Below are positions 53,692 to 62,061 of a DNA stretch of 64,000 nucleotides, in pieces. Made by a program: the position numbers and the translations under genes. The number at the start of each line of letters is the position of its first letter. The stretch's first letter is position 1. Origin of the DNA: Hyphomonadaceae bacterium (GTDB lineage: Bacteria > Pseudomonadota > Alphaproteobacteria > Caulobacterales > Aquidulcibacteraceae); NCBI GenBank assembly GCA_019636095.1, contig JAHBYF010000003.1:1-64000 (forward strand). Reading direction: 5' to 3'. Under the pieces are notes generated by a model that saw only the letters and a list, made by a program, of their open reading frames with translations, was not told the DNA's origin and made no database searches.

Positions 53692-54477
53692 CTATTCCGG
53701 CTTGCGGAACCGCATCATGAATTGATCGGTGTGACCGCGGATAGAGGGATCAAACACGCTCGTCGTGTGCGTATCTGCAGCGTTGCGCAGAACGTCACTC
53801 TCGCCATCGAACACAAAGCCCGCAGCTTCCACCTCAGCTCGCACCAATGCCGGATCGATCCGATGCAGAGCGGTTTGCGCATCAGTCTCGACCGCAGCGC
53901 CCGCATTGGCGGCGTGATCAATGATGACGTAGACGCCGCCAGGCTTCAGCGCAGCAAATGCCGTCGCGTTCATGCGCGTGCGATCTCCGAGTTCGTACGC
54001 GGTCAGCGGCATGTCGTGATAATTCTGCGCCGTGAACACGACGTCGAGCGGCTCCGGATAAGCAAGCGCATCGTAGGGCGTGCGCGCCATCACTGCATTC
54101 GGGTACTCAGCAGCGATAGGCAGGATCGGCAATTCATACTCACCAGCGACGCCGTCCGCGCGTATCGTCGGATAGATGCGGCCATTTTCACCAACAGCGA
54201 CGGCGAAGAGACGCGTGAAATAGCCGCCGCCCGGGAAGATCTCGCCGACCTTGTCGCCTTCTTCAATGCCGGCAAAGGCGAGCGTTTCCGCCGGATGGCG
54301 TGCGGCGTCGCGTTCCCTATCTGCATCAGGGCGACGTGGGTCGGCGACGGCTGCGACGATGTTCGCAGCGTCCGGCGATACCGCGACCTGCGCTGGCGGC
54401 GGCGTATCTTGCTGCGCTGGCGGATTGCACCCGGCCAGCGCCAGGGTCGCCGCGGCGGCGATCAATAGGTGTCTCAT
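53692..54477 (-). CDS. exported class I methyltransferase-like lipoprotein, copy 2
   Basis: 261 residues with a type II signal (ATLALAGC). Same layout as the copy at 52368-53156: VAAVADPRRPDADRERDA near the start, VGEIFPGGGYFTRLFAVAVG in place of motif I, FAALKPGGVYVIIDHAAN, then IRGHTDQFMMRFRKPE. Motif I has lost its acidic residue pattern (EIF for ADV) but keeps GGGY. Both copies are predicted lipoproteins, so location is conserved. SAM binding is uncertain. Function unknown. It is convergent with arfB, 3 bp apart. Confidence 0.78.
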   Translation of the reverse strand: MRHLLIAAAATLALAGCNPPAQQDTPPPAQVAVSPDAANIVAAVADPRRPDADRERDAARHPAETLAFAGIEEGDKVGEIFPGGGYFTRLFAVAVGENGRIYPTIRADGVAGEYELPILPIAAEYPNAVMARTPYDALAYPEPLDVVFTAQNYHDMPLTAYELGDRTRMNATAFAALKPGGVYVIIDHAANAGAAVETDAQTALHRIDPALVRAEVEAAGFVFDGESDVLRNAADTHTTSVFDPSIRGHTDQFMMRFRKPE

Positions 54478-54548
54478 GAGCGTCTCCCTCTATCGCGCGT
54501 GGTAGCGTGGCGAGGATCGCACTTCATCCAAAACGCGACGAACGGCGT

Positions 54549-55865
54549 CTAACGCGCGCGCTTCGGCGGCGGAGGCATGAGTTCCAATTGCTCAGGAGGC
54601 GCGAGCGTGCGCGGTGCGGATTCGATCGCGGGCGCCGCCGCGATCTCTATCCCCGCATCGCCGGCGCCCAGTTCTTTGAACTTGCGCGCTTGCGGCAAAA
54701 CGCGGCTTTCGACCGAGCCAACCAGCTCGTTGTAGCTCTTCACCGACTTCTCGATGCTGTCGCCGACCTTGGCCATCTTGTCGACCATGATCGCCATGCG
54801 CGCATGCATCTCCCGGCCTAGCTCGGCGATTTTCTGCGTGTTCTTGGCGCTATCTTCCTGGCGCCAGCCATAGGCGATGGATTTCGCCAGCGCGACCATC
54901 GTCGTCGGCGTGGTGAGGATCACCTTTTGAGAGAACGCATCATCGAACAGATTGGGGTCGCGCTCTGCGGCGGCGGCGAGGAAGTTTTCACCCGGCACGA
55001 AGAGCACCACGAATTCGGCCGTATCCGGCACGTGCTTTTGGTATTCCTTCGAAGCGAGGTTTTTCACGTGACTCTTCACCTCGGCCACGTGCTTTTTCAG
55101 ATGCAATTCGCGCGTCGCATCATCGGTCGCCTCGACCGCATCAAGATAGCCCGAAAGCGCGACCTTCGAGTCAACGACAATGCAGCGTCCTCCAGGGAGA
55201 TTGATCACAACATCGGGGCGCAGCCGTGAACCTTCGCCATCCGTGGTCGAGAATTGCTCTTTGAAGTCGACATGCGCGGAAAGACCCGAAAGCTCCAGCA
55301 CGTTGCGCAATGTCTGCTCGCCCCAGCGGCCGCGCATTTTGGGCGAGGCGCGGAGTGCTGAGAGCAATTGCGTCGTTGTTTTGTTGGTCGTGCCGACGGC
55401 GTCGACGATCTGCCGGACCTGCTCGCCCAGCGCCGACTTGTCTTGCAGACGCGCCTTTTCCAGCGCTTCGACGGAGAGTGCGAGTTTCCCGAGCGCTTCC
55501 TGCGCCGGCGCCAGCACTTCCTTGACGCCGCCAGCGGCCGCGTTCCGGTGTTTTTCGAAAGTTTCGTTCGCAAGCGCCATGAAGCTCGCCTGCGTTTGTT
55601 GCAGCGCCTTGGCGGCGATGTCAGCAAACCGCGCTTCTTCAGACTCTGAGCGCTCCGCCTTTTGCGCCTGAGTCGCCGCCAGTTCAGCTGTCAGGCGCGT
55701 GTTCTCCTCGCGCAAAAGCTTCAGGTCCGCCAAGGCGCGGTCCCGCTCGCCCTTGATCAGTTCAGCGCCGCCGGCCAATGACTGCGCCTGCATGGCCCGC
55801 CAGGCGAAAAACGCCGCCGCGCCAATCGCTGCCAGCGCCAGCAAGAGAGGAAGTGATTCGATCAT
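54549..55865 (-). CDS. rmuC: DNA recombination protein RmuC
   Basis: 438 residues. One membrane segment (about 2-18) is followed by a coiled coil (about 40-150, ADLKLLREENTRLTAELAATQ and so on) and the RmuC core (about 170-360) with WGEQTLRNVLELSGL, LPGGRCIVVDSKVALSGYLDAV and FVLFVPGENFLAAA. RmuC limits rearrangements between inverted repeats and is nuclease-like. The C-terminal ~50 residues are Pro/Ala-rich. It lies divergent to the HIG1-like gene. Confidence 0.93.
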   Translation of the reverse strand: MIESLPLLLALAAIGAAAFFAWRAMQAQSLAGGAELIKGERDRALADLKLLREENTRLTAELAATQAQKAERSESEEARFADIAAKALQQTQASFMALANETFEKHRNAAAGGVKEVLAPAQEALGKLALSVEALEKARLQDKSALGEQVRQIVDAVGTTNKTTTQLLSALRASPKMRGRWGEQTLRNVLELSGLSAHVDFKEQFSTTDGEGSRLRPDVVINLPGGRCIVVDSKVALSGYLDAVEATDDATRELHLKKHVAEVKSHVKNLASKEYQKHVPDTAEFVVLFVPGENFLAAAAERDPNLFDDAFSQKVILTTPTTMVALAKSIAYGWRQEDSAKNTQKIAELGREMHARMAIMVDKMAKVGDSIEKSVKSYNELVGSVESRVLPQARKFKELGAGDAGIEIAAAPAIESAPRTLAPPEQLELMPPPPKRAR

Positions 55866-55966
55866 TTCGGAAGCCTAGCAGTCCGCTGGCCCCGACCACA
55901 TGCCCCGCCAGCATAAGCTTGATTTGGCGCATGGCGAAAGCCCGCCCACAGGCGTAGGTTTCGGCC

Positions 55967-56170
55967 ATGAACCCTTTTGCCTACGCTATCCCCGTCGGCC
56001 TCGGCGTCGTTTTTCTGACTCTCTGCTTCGGGATTTACACATTGTTCCGCGGCGGTGATTTCTCCCGCTCGTGGTCGAACAAGGCGATGCGCTTGCGGGT
56101 TGTGGCGCAGTTTGTCGTTATCCTGATCTTGGTCGGCGCGATGCTGTGGAGCCGAAGCCAGCATGGTTAG
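55967..56170 (+). CDS. small twin-transmembrane (HIG1-like) protein
   Basis: 67 residues with two membrane segments (about 6-26 and 44-61) joined by the polar loop FRGGDFSRSWSNKAMRLRVVAQ. The pattern SNKAMRLRVVAQ is characteristic of HIG1/twin-TM proteins, known in alphaproteobacteria and mitochondria, where HIG1 proteins aid cytochrome oxidase assembly. Function here is inferred only. It overlaps the cobalamin adenosyltransferase start by 8 bp, an arrangement often seen in related bacteria. Confidence 0.8.
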   Translation: MNPFAYAIPVGLGVVFLTLCFGIYTLFRGGDFSRSWSNKAMRLRVVAQFVVILILVGAMLWSRSQHG

Positions 56171-56735
56171 GCTGGACAAAATCGTCACTAAAGCCGGCGA
56201 TGGCGGCAGGACACGCCTCGCTACTGGCGAGCCCGTTTCAAAGGCCAGCGCGCGCGTGGAAGCGTATGGCGCGGTGGATGAAGCGAACTCCGCGATTGGC
56301 GTCGCGAGACTCCATACAACGTCGGACCCAGTCCTCGATCCCATCCTCGATCGCGTGCAAAATGATTTGTTCGATCTCGGCGCCGATCTCGCGACACCGC
56401 ATGCGGATAATCTGAAGTTCGAGCCCCTGCGCATTCAGGCCAGCCAAACCGACCGGCTGGAGCGCGAGGTCGAGCAGCTCAACGAAAAGCTACCGCCACT
56501 CACCTCTTTCATTTTGCCTGGCGGTACGCCTGCAGCGGCGCATCTGCATTTGGCGCGTGCAATTGCCCGGCGTGCTGAGCGAGCGATTGTCGCGCTCCGC
56601 GAGGTTGACGACACTGTCTCAGCGGAAGCTGTGAAGTACGCTAACCGGTTGTCGGACTTGCTGTTCGTCGCCGCCCGATACGCGAACGACGAAGGCCGTG
56701 CCGATCTCATGTGGAAGCCAGGCGCGAACCGCTGA
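56163..56735 (+). CDS. PduO-type cob(I)alamin adenosyltransferase
   Basis: 190 residues. It makes adenosylcobalamin from cob(I)alamin and ATP. The motif DKIVTKAGDGGRTRLATGE (ATP site) and AYGAVDEANSAIG are typical, as are RRAERA and YANRLSDLLFVAARY near the end. This gene would supply the coenzyme for ethylmalonyl-CoA mutase (ecm at 40524-42488), a functional link across 14 kb. It overlaps the upstream twin-TM gene and its TGA shares bases with the next ATG (TGATG), so it is in an operon of three. Confidence 0.93.
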   Translation: MVRLDKIVTKAGDGGRTRLATGEPVSKASARVEAYGAVDEANSAIGVARLHTTSDPVLDPILDRVQNDLFDLGADLATPHADNLKFEPLRIQASQTDRLEREVEQLNEKLPPLTSFILPGGTPAAAHLHLARAIARRAERAIVALREVDDTVSAEAVKYANRLSDLLFVAARYANDEGRADLMWKPGANR

Positions 56736-57142
56736 TGCGCGGCGGCGTCCATCACATCGACCTCACGGTGAAAGATGCTGCCCGTTCGCGCCCGTTTTAC
56801 GAGGCGGTGCTAGGCCATATGGGCTACGTGCTCGCCACCGAATACCCCGATGGCTATTGTGATTTCGACCTCAACGGCGCGCGTTTTTGTTCGATTGGCA
56901 TTCGTGGTGAGAGCGGCCCGAATGCGGGCCGCATGCATGATCGCTATACGCCGGGCCTCCATCATCTCGCGTGGGAGGCGGAGAGCCGCGCCGACGTCGA
57001 CGCGCTTCATGCGCTGCTACAAAAGCTTGGCGCGACAATTCTCGACGCGCCGGCAGCGTATCCGCAATATGGTCCGACTTATTACGCCGTATTCTTCGCC
57101 GATCCGGACGGCTTGAAGCTGGAATACGTGCACAAGCCTTGA
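56735..57142 (+). CDS. VOC superfamily (glyoxalase-type) protein
   Basis: 135 residues from the ATG at 56735, which overlaps the previous stop. One VOC fold: GVHHIDLTVKDAARSRPFYEAVLG with the first His, then GLHHLAWEAESRADVDALHALL, and the ending FFADPDGLKLEYVH with Glu. A metal-binding His/Glu set is present. It is not the methylmalonyl-CoA epimerase type, whose N-terminal pattern differs. It may act in detoxification or metal-dependent catalysis; substrate unknown. Co-transcription with the adenosyltransferase is probable. Confidence 0.85.
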   Translation: MRGGVHHIDLTVKDAARSRPFYEAVLGHMGYVLATEYPDGYCDFDLNGARFCSIGIRGESGPNAGRMHDRYTPGLHHLAWEAESRADVDALHALLQKLGATILDAPAAYPQYGPTYYAVFFADPDGLKLEYVHKP

Positions 57143-57148
57143 ACGCCG

Positions 57149-57673
57149 TTATTCCTGGCGCCTAGTGTAATGAATGACCCAAGAGTCGGTCCAGGTTGCG
57201 CCCTGATCCGCACTTCTTTGCCAACGCCAGGTGAACGCATTCGCCGTGATGTCTTCGTAGACCATTCGCAGGTACGGCGCGCTTTCACTCAGTCTTGTGT
57301 TTTCCAGAACAAAGCCCTGACCAACGGGACCGCCCGTCAGCGCAAAGTAGCCACCCTGATTATCGACCCATGTCTGGCGCCAGCGCTGGAGTGGCGCGTG
57401 ATACATCGACATTGACCGGCCGATCAGATTGCCAGTGGCGGGACCACCATCGAAATCTTCCTGGATCACGCATCCATCTAGCGTGCGGGTGATGGTGTTC
57501 GTGCCGTTCCCAGCGGGCGTGCTGGGCGATGCATCCCAACGCGCATCCCAGACGCCGACCCAGAAATCCATTTGCCGGTACTCTGGCCCGGCGCATGCTG
57601 CTTGTGGCTGTTGCGCCGCCACATTTGCGCACCCCATCAACATCACCGCCGCAATTACGAATATCGTCCGCAT
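57149..57673 (-). CDS. exported DUF1579-like protein
   Basis: 174 residues from the ATG at 57673; the signal peptide is MRTIFVIAAVMLMGC, with a possible lipobox (L-M-G-C). The start of the mature domain, QMDFWVGVWDARW, is a signature of DUF1579 and lipocalin-like proteins; later parts TITRTLDGCVIQEDF and TWVDNQGGYFALTGG fit a beta-barrel. Predicted periplasmic or membrane-anchored. Function unknown. It is convergent with the VOC gene (6-bp gap). Confidence 0.8.
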   Translation of the reverse strand: MRTIFVIAAVMLMGCANVAAQQPQAACAGPEYRQMDFWVGVWDARWDASPSTPAGNGTNTITRTLDGCVIQEDFDGGPATGNLIGRSMSMYHAPLQRWRQTWVDNQGGYFALTGGPVGQGFVLENTRLSESAPYLRMVYEDITANAFTWRWQRSADQGATWTDSWVIHYTRRQE

Positions 57674-57800
57674 CGCACCACTGTGTGACGGTGCGACGCC
57701 CTTCCAACGGGCGTTCGATAAAACGACACTTTTGCGTGTCGAACGCAGCAAAATGGCCCGCAGCTTTCGCGCGGGCCAATCTTGCGTACGCAATCGACCT

Positions 57801-57980
57801 TTAGTTCGGCTTCTTCTTCATTGCATCCTTGGCGTCGCCAAGAGCTTCACGGGCCTCGCCCTTCGCCTTGTCGATCTTGCCCTTCGCTTCGAGCGACGCG
57901 TCGCCCGTTGCTTTGCCGATGCCTTCCTTCACGCTGCCGGAAACCTTATCGGCCGCGCCTTTGACGTGTTCTTTGTCCAT
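57801..57980 (-). CDS. CsbD family stress-response protein
   Basis: 59 residues from the ATG at 57980. The lysine/alanine/glycine-rich sequence MDKEHVKGAADKVSGSVKEG with repeats of the form KAKG/DAKGKIDKAKG matches CsbD. These small, probably partly disordered, proteins are abundant under stress (general stress regulons). It lies 57 bp downstream of phaB on the same strand, so it may be read with it. It lacks membrane or catalytic features. Confidence 0.9.
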   Translation of the reverse strand: MDKEHVKGAADKVSGSVKEGIGKATGDASLEAKGKIDKAKGEAREALGDAKDAMKKKPN

Positions 57981-58037
57981 GAATTCATTCTCCCTTGGAA
58001 TGGAGATGAAACGCGAACACCACACACGCGGTTCCGA

Positions 58038-58763
58038 TTAGGTGATGTATTGCGCGCCATTCATGGTGAGCGTGGAACCGGTCATGAAACCCGAACCTTC
58101 CGACGCCAAGAACGATACGGTGCTCGCAATTTCCTCAGCTTTGCCGAGGCGCCCGACAGGAATGGTCGAGATGATTTTTTTCAACACCTCTTCAGGCACC
58201 GCGGCGACCATGTCGGTATCGATGTAGCCGGGGCACACGCAATTCACGGTGATGCCTTTGCTCGCGCCTTCCTGCGCCAAGGCTTTGGTGAAGCCGATCA
58301 TGCCTGCCTTCGCAGCGGAGTAATTCACCTGGCCGGCCTGGCCCTTCTGTCCGTTGATCGAGCTGATATTGATGATGCGGCCCCAGGCGCGCGCACGCAT
58401 GCCTTCGATGACCTGGCGCGTCATGTTGAAACAAGAATCCATGTTCACACGGATCACTTCCGACCATTGCTCGTGGCTCATCTTGTGGAAGAAGCCGTCG
58501 CGGGTGATGCCGGCATTGTTCACCAGCACATCGATCGGGCCGAGCTGTTCCTCGACCGCCTTCGCCGCTTTCACGCAATCGTCAAAATTCCCGACATTGC
58601 CCTTCACCACCATGATGCCGAGTTCCTTGGCGGCGGCATCGGCGGCAGCGTCGTTGCCGGAATAGCCGGCGGCGACCTTCATCCCGTCCGCCTTGAGGCG
58701 CGCCGAAATCGCTTTGCCGATCCCCCGGGTGCCACCGGTCACAAAAGCCACGCGCGTCGTCAT
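58038..58763 (-). CDS. phaB: acetoacetyl-CoA reductase
   Basis: 241 residues. An NADPH-dependent short-chain dehydrogenase that converts acetoacetyl-CoA to (R)-3-hydroxybutyryl-CoA. The cofactor site is VTGGTRGIGKAI, the catalytic Tyr/Lys are in VNYSAAKAG, the Ser in INISSINGQKGQ. SSINGQKGQAGQ and NAGITRDGFFHKM fit PhaB rather than FabG. Length 241 is typical. phaA is 2 kb upstream on the same strand, separated by a hydrolase gene and two genes on the opposite strand. Confidence 0.94.
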   Translation of the reverse strand: MTTRVAFVTGGTRGIGKAISARLKADGMKVAAGYSGNDAAADAAAKELGIMVVKGNVGNFDDCVKAAKAVEEQLGPIDVLVNNAGITRDGFFHKMSHEQWSEVIRVNMDSCFNMTRQVIEGMRARAWGRIINISSINGQKGQAGQVNYSAAKAGMIGFTKALAQEGASKGITVNCVCPGYIDTDMVAAVPEEVLKKIISTIPVGRLGKAEEIASTVSFLASEGSGFMTGSTLTMNGAQYIT

Positions 58764-58892
58764 GAAGTCCTCCCAAGGCTCGTTTCGTTCAATGCGAAAT
58801 CTCTGGGATCACATTGCGCGAGTTCTGAGCGCTGTCCATACGCGCGAGCCCGCTTTCGGGCCTGCCGGTGGATTTGCTACTCATCGTGGCGA

Positions 58893-59306
58893 ATGAAGCG
58901 GGTTGTGATCCTCTACGCGCTGGGCTTAGCAGCCGGAGCATTCGTGCTGCAGTGGCTGCAGTACAATTACCTCGTTCGTGCGTTCTCGACGGAGATCTAC
59001 GTTGGCCTGATCGCGCTTGCCTTTGCTGGCCTCGGCGTCTGGGCCGGAATGCGGCTGGCGCGCCGTCCCGCCTCCGCAACGTTTGAGAGGAATACCGCCG
59101 CCATCGCTTCGCTCGGCATCACGCTAAGGGAACAAGAGGTGCTGGCGCTCCTCGCGGCAGGCAAATCCAACAAAGAGATCGCCCAGAAGCTCGGCGTATC
59201 GCCCAACACGGTGAAGACCCAGGTCGCCAGCCTCTACCAGAAGCTCCAAGTCCAGCGCCGCACCCAAGCCGTGCAGAAGGCGCGCGAACTGGCGCTTATC
59301 CCCTGA
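58893..59306 (+). CDS. LuxR-type HTH protein with two membrane segments
   Basis: 137 residues from the ATG at 58893; the much longer upstream frame overlaps phaB on the other strand and is not coding. Two hydrophobic segments (about 5-22 and 35-52) precede a LuxR-type helix-turn-helix: LTLREQEVLALLAAGKSNKEIA, then LGVSPNTVKTQVASLYQKL. It lacks a receiver or sensor domain, so it is a membrane-tethered DNA-binding protein. It lies just before the DUF4199 gene (108 bp); the two probably act together, as LuxR-DUF4199 pairs occur elsewhere (from memory). Target genes unknown. Confidence 0.82.
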   Translation: MKRVVILYALGLAAGAFVLQWLQYNYLVRAFSTEIYVGLIALAFAGLGVWAGMRLARRPASATFERNTAAIASLGITLREQEVLALLAAGKSNKEIAQKLGVSPNTVKTQVASLYQKLQVQRRTQAVQKARELALIP

Positions 59307-59414
59307 GATTGCTCTGCCGAACGGCCGATCTGGACGATTTCATCCTTTCGGGTGATGGAAATTGTCGCCGCGGCGCGGGCTAGCTCCGCCAACACGACAC
59401 AGGGAGCTCGTTTC

Positions 59415-59954
59415 ATGTTTGCAATCGCACTTCGCTACGGCGCCATTTCCGGCGCGGTTGTCATTGCCGTCATCATTGCCGGGATGTTCTACGCCGAGGG
59501 TCAGGGCCACGGACACGCCACCTCCTCGCTCTGGTTCGGCTACCTCATCATGATCCTGGCGCTGTCCACCATCTTCTTGGCCATTCGCGAATACCGGAAC
59601 AAAAACCTCGGCGGCGTGATCAAGTTCTTCCCCGCCTTCGGCGTCGGGCTCCTGGTCGCGGCGATCGCGGGCGTGGTCTACGTCGCCGCCTGGGAGACAT
59701 TCCTGCAGGTCAGCCACTACCCGTTCATGGAAAACTACACGGCCGCCATGATCCAAGCGCAGCGAGACGCCGGCGTCAGTGGCGCTGAACTCGACGCATT
59801 CATCGCCGAAATGAACAAGGCCAAAGCCGACTACGCCAACCCGCTCTACCGCCTGCCGATGACCTTCATCGAAATCTTCCCGGTCGGCTTCCTGATCGCG
59901 CTCATCTCAGCCGCGATCCTGCGCAATCCCAAAGTTCTGCCAGCGCGCGGTTAG
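59415..59954 (+). CDS. DUF4199 membrane protein
   Basis: 179 residues from the ATG at 59415. Four hydrophobic segments (about 5-25, 35-55, 70-92, 152-170) and the loop EYRNKNLGGVIKFFPAFGVG match DUF4199. Polar helix TAAMIQAQRDAGVSGAELDAF faces the periplasm or cytosol. Function unknown. Following the tethered LuxR protein, it could be its sensor or target. It is preceded by an AGGGAG ribosome site (59401-59406) about 9 bp from the start. Confidence 0.85.
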   Translation: MFAIALRYGAISGAVVIAVIIAGMFYAEGQGHGHATSSLWFGYLIMILALSTIFLAIREYRNKNLGGVIKFFPAFGVGLLVAAIAGVVYVAAWETFLQVSHYPFMENYTAAMIQAQRDAGVSGAELDAFIAEMNKAKADYANPLYRLPMTFIEIFPVGFLIALISAAILRNPKVLPARG

Positions 59955-59989
59955 AAGCAGAATGGCGGCGCACATCGAGCCGCCGTTGC

Positions 59990-60685
59990 TCAAGTTGCCA
60001 AAAAATCGGCGAGCAGAGCTGTCACCTCAGCCGGTCTCTCGACCATACACATGTGGCCGCATTCGCTTAGCTCCTCCAGGCTGGCGCCAACAATGCCAGC
60101 AGCGATCTCATGATCTTCGCTTGGCGGAATGAGTGCGTCATTTGCGCCGACGATGACAAGCGTTGGCACATCGACGACAGCCAACGTCGGGCGATAATCC
60201 GCGCGGCCGATGATGGCGTCGATCTCGCGCGCGAACGCCTCCACGCCCAGCTCTTCGGCCATGTCGATGAACAATTGCTTCAACTTGGTGTCGCCGTGTC
60301 GAGAAGGATGGACGAGCATCGGATACAACATCTCTGTGCCCACCTGCATGCCCATCGATCGTGCCGCCATGACTTGCTGACGCCGCATAGCGCTGCGTTC
60401 GGTGGCATCGGGTTTCGCGCTGGTGCCGATCAACACAAGCTTTGCAACCCGTTCCGGCGCTTGTCGCATAATCTCGAACGAGACGTAGCCGCCCATGGAC
60501 GAGCCCACGAGCGCGAAGCGACCCGGCGCGCGTGCCAGAATACGAGCCGCGATCTCTTGCATCGACGCGTCGTGCCAAGTCTCGGCAAACGTAATCGCGT
60601 GACTTGAACTAAGCGCGGCAGCTTGATGGTCGTACACCCGCCCCGTGCACATCAATCCCGGGACGAAGACGATTGGCAGGCCCAA
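59990..60685 (-). CDS. alpha/beta hydrolase
   Basis: 231 residues. The nucleophile motif is VGSSMGGYVSFE (Ser in GSSMGG), with a later Asp in VGANDALIPP and the His in CGHMCMVERP, giving a full catalytic triad. The N-terminus PIVFVPGLMCTGRVYD has the oxyanion-hole pattern. It is 4 bp downstream of phaA, so it is co-transcribed with it; a link with PHB (for example a thioesterase or depolymerase-like role) is possible but not shown by the sequence. Confidence 0.88.
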   Translation of the reverse strand: MGLPIVFVPGLMCTGRVYDHQAAALSSSHAITFAETWHDASMQEIAARILARAPGRFALVGSSMGGYVSFEIMRQAPERVAKLVLIGTSAKPDATERSAMRRQQVMAARSMGMQVGTEMLYPMLVHPSRHGDTKLKQLFIDMAEELGVEAFAREIDAIIGRADYRPTLAVVDVPTLVIVGANDALIPPSEDHEIAAGIVGASLEELSECGHMCMVERPAEVTALLADFLAT

Positions 60686-60689
60686 CCGC

Positions 60690-61862
60690 TTACCGCTCCA
60701 CGCACACCGCGATGCCCATGCCGCCGCCGATGCAGAGTGTGGCGAGACCTTTGTTCTTGCCTCGGCGTTGCAGTTCGAACAGCAGCGTCGTCAGCACGCG
60801 CGCGCCTGAGGCGCCGATCGGGTGGCCGATGGCGATCGCGCCGCCATTCACGTTCACGATATCGGTGTCCCAGCCCATGTCCTTGTTCACCGCGCAGGCT
60901 TGCGCAGCGAAGGCTTCATTGGACTCGACCAGATCGAGATCGCCAACCTTCCAGCCAGCGCGCTGAAGTGCCGCTTGCGAAGACGGGATCGGCCCAGTGC
61001 CCATCACGCTCGGGTCAACACCGCGCGAGGCCCAAGAGGCGATCCGCGCCAAAGGTGTGAGGCCACGCTTTGCAGCTTCATCCGCAGTCATAAGGACCAG
61101 CGCGGCGGCGCCGTCATTAATGCCTGACGCATTCGCCGCCGTAACCGTGCCGTCCTTCTTGAACGCAGCGCGCAGCTTGGCCGCGCCTTCGACCGTGGCG
61201 TCGTGTTTGATGTATTCGTCATTCTCAACGATGGTGTCGCCCTTTCGGCCCGACACTGTCACCGCAACGATCTCATCTTTGAACTTGCCGGCCTTCTGCG
61301 CCGCGCTCGCCTTCTGTTGGCTGAGCGTCGCGAACTGATCCTGTTGCTCGCGCGTGATCTGCCATTTCTCGGCGACGTTCTCGGCGGTGATCCCCATGTG
61401 ATACTGATTGAAGACGTCGGTCAGGCCGTCTTTGATCATCGTGTCGCTGAACGAAAGATCACCCATCTTCTGGCCGGCACGCAGATGCGCAGCATGCGGC
61501 GCGAGCGACATATTCTCTTGGCCGCCGGCAACGACGACCTTCGCATCGCCCGCCTTCAGTTGCTGGTAGCCAACAACGACCGCGCGCAGGCCCGAGCCGC
61601 AAACCTGGTTCAGCGACCAAGCCGGCGCATCATCCGTGATGCCGGCGGCGCGGCTAGCCTGACGGGCCGGGTTCATGCCCTGATTGGCTGTAAGCACCTG
61701 CCCCAGCACCACTTCCGACACCTCTTTTGGGTCTACCTTTGCGCGCTGCAGCGCGCCTGTGATCGCCGTCTTCCCCAACTCGTGAGCGGGCACTGCAGCA
61801 AAGGAGCCATTGAACGAGCCGACCGGCGTGCGGGCGGCAGAGACGATGACGATGTCTGTCAT
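60690..61862 (-). CDS. phaA: acetyl-CoA acetyltransferase (beta-ketothiolase)
   Basis: 390 residues from the ATG at 61862. It condenses two acetyl-CoA to acetoacetyl-CoA. The thiolase signatures are SLNQVCGSGLRAV (nucleophilic Cys), VNVNGGAIAIGHPIGASGARVL (His) and the C-terminal TLCIGGGMGIA (Cys). The start MTDIVIVSAARTPVGSF is typical; a 17-residue longer frame is not. It diverges from phaR, so the 199-bp region between them must hold both promoters. phaB is about 2 kb downstream. Confidence 0.95.
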   Translation of the reverse strand: MTDIVIVSAARTPVGSFNGSFAAVPAHELGKTAITGALQRAKVDPKEVSEVVLGQVLTANQGMNPARQASRAAGITDDAPAWSLNQVCGSGLRAVVVGYQQLKAGDAKVVVAGGQENMSLAPHAAHLRAGQKMGDLSFSDTMIKDGLTDVFNQYHMGITAENVAEKWQITREQQDQFATLSQQKASAAQKAGKFKDEIVAVTVSGRKGDTIVENDEYIKHDATVEGAAKLRAAFKKDGTVTAANASGINDGAAALVLMTADEAAKRGLTPLARIASWASRGVDPSVMGTGPIPSSQAALQRAGWKVGDLDLVESNEAFAAQACAVNKDMGWDTDIVNVNGGAIAIGHPIGASGARVLTTLLFELQRRGKNKGLATLCIGGGMGIAVCVER

Positions 61863-62061
61863 GGGTCGGGGCTCCTCAAAGCCTTGGGCGAAAAGAGAGA
61901 GTTCTTGGGGCACCTATCGCACAAGCGGCGCGCGAAATCCACGCGCACCGACTGCCATCGCCACACCTAAACGGCGGCTCTCTCTTGCATTGCGGCGAAG
62001 GACGCGGGAATTTGGGTCAAAGCCCCGCCTTCGCGGGCGCCAAAATCAAAGGGACACGCAC
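61863..62061. promoter_or_regulatory. phaA/phaR divergent promoter region
   Basis: 199 bp between the phaA and phaR starts. A TGC-rich element TTGCATTGCGG lies at 61985-61995, of the general kind that PhaR-type regulators bind (TGC-rich repeats); this match is weak. No convincing -10/-35 pairs could be defined by eye. The phaR start has a modest GGGAC ribosome site 8-10 bp before its GTG. Confidence 0.4.

Noticed and set aside
56735-57142. Methyl-/ethylmalonyl-CoA epimerase beside the adenosyltransferase
   Set aside because: It is a VOC protein, but its N-terminal pattern HHIDLTVKDAARSRPFYEAVLG and the spacing do not match the epimerase family.
57429-58892. Long plus-strand open frame continuing into the LuxR-type gene
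   Set aside because: It overlaps phaB, csbD and the DUF1579-like gene on the other strand; only the part from 58893 has homology, so the rest is a shadow of high-GC coding sequence.
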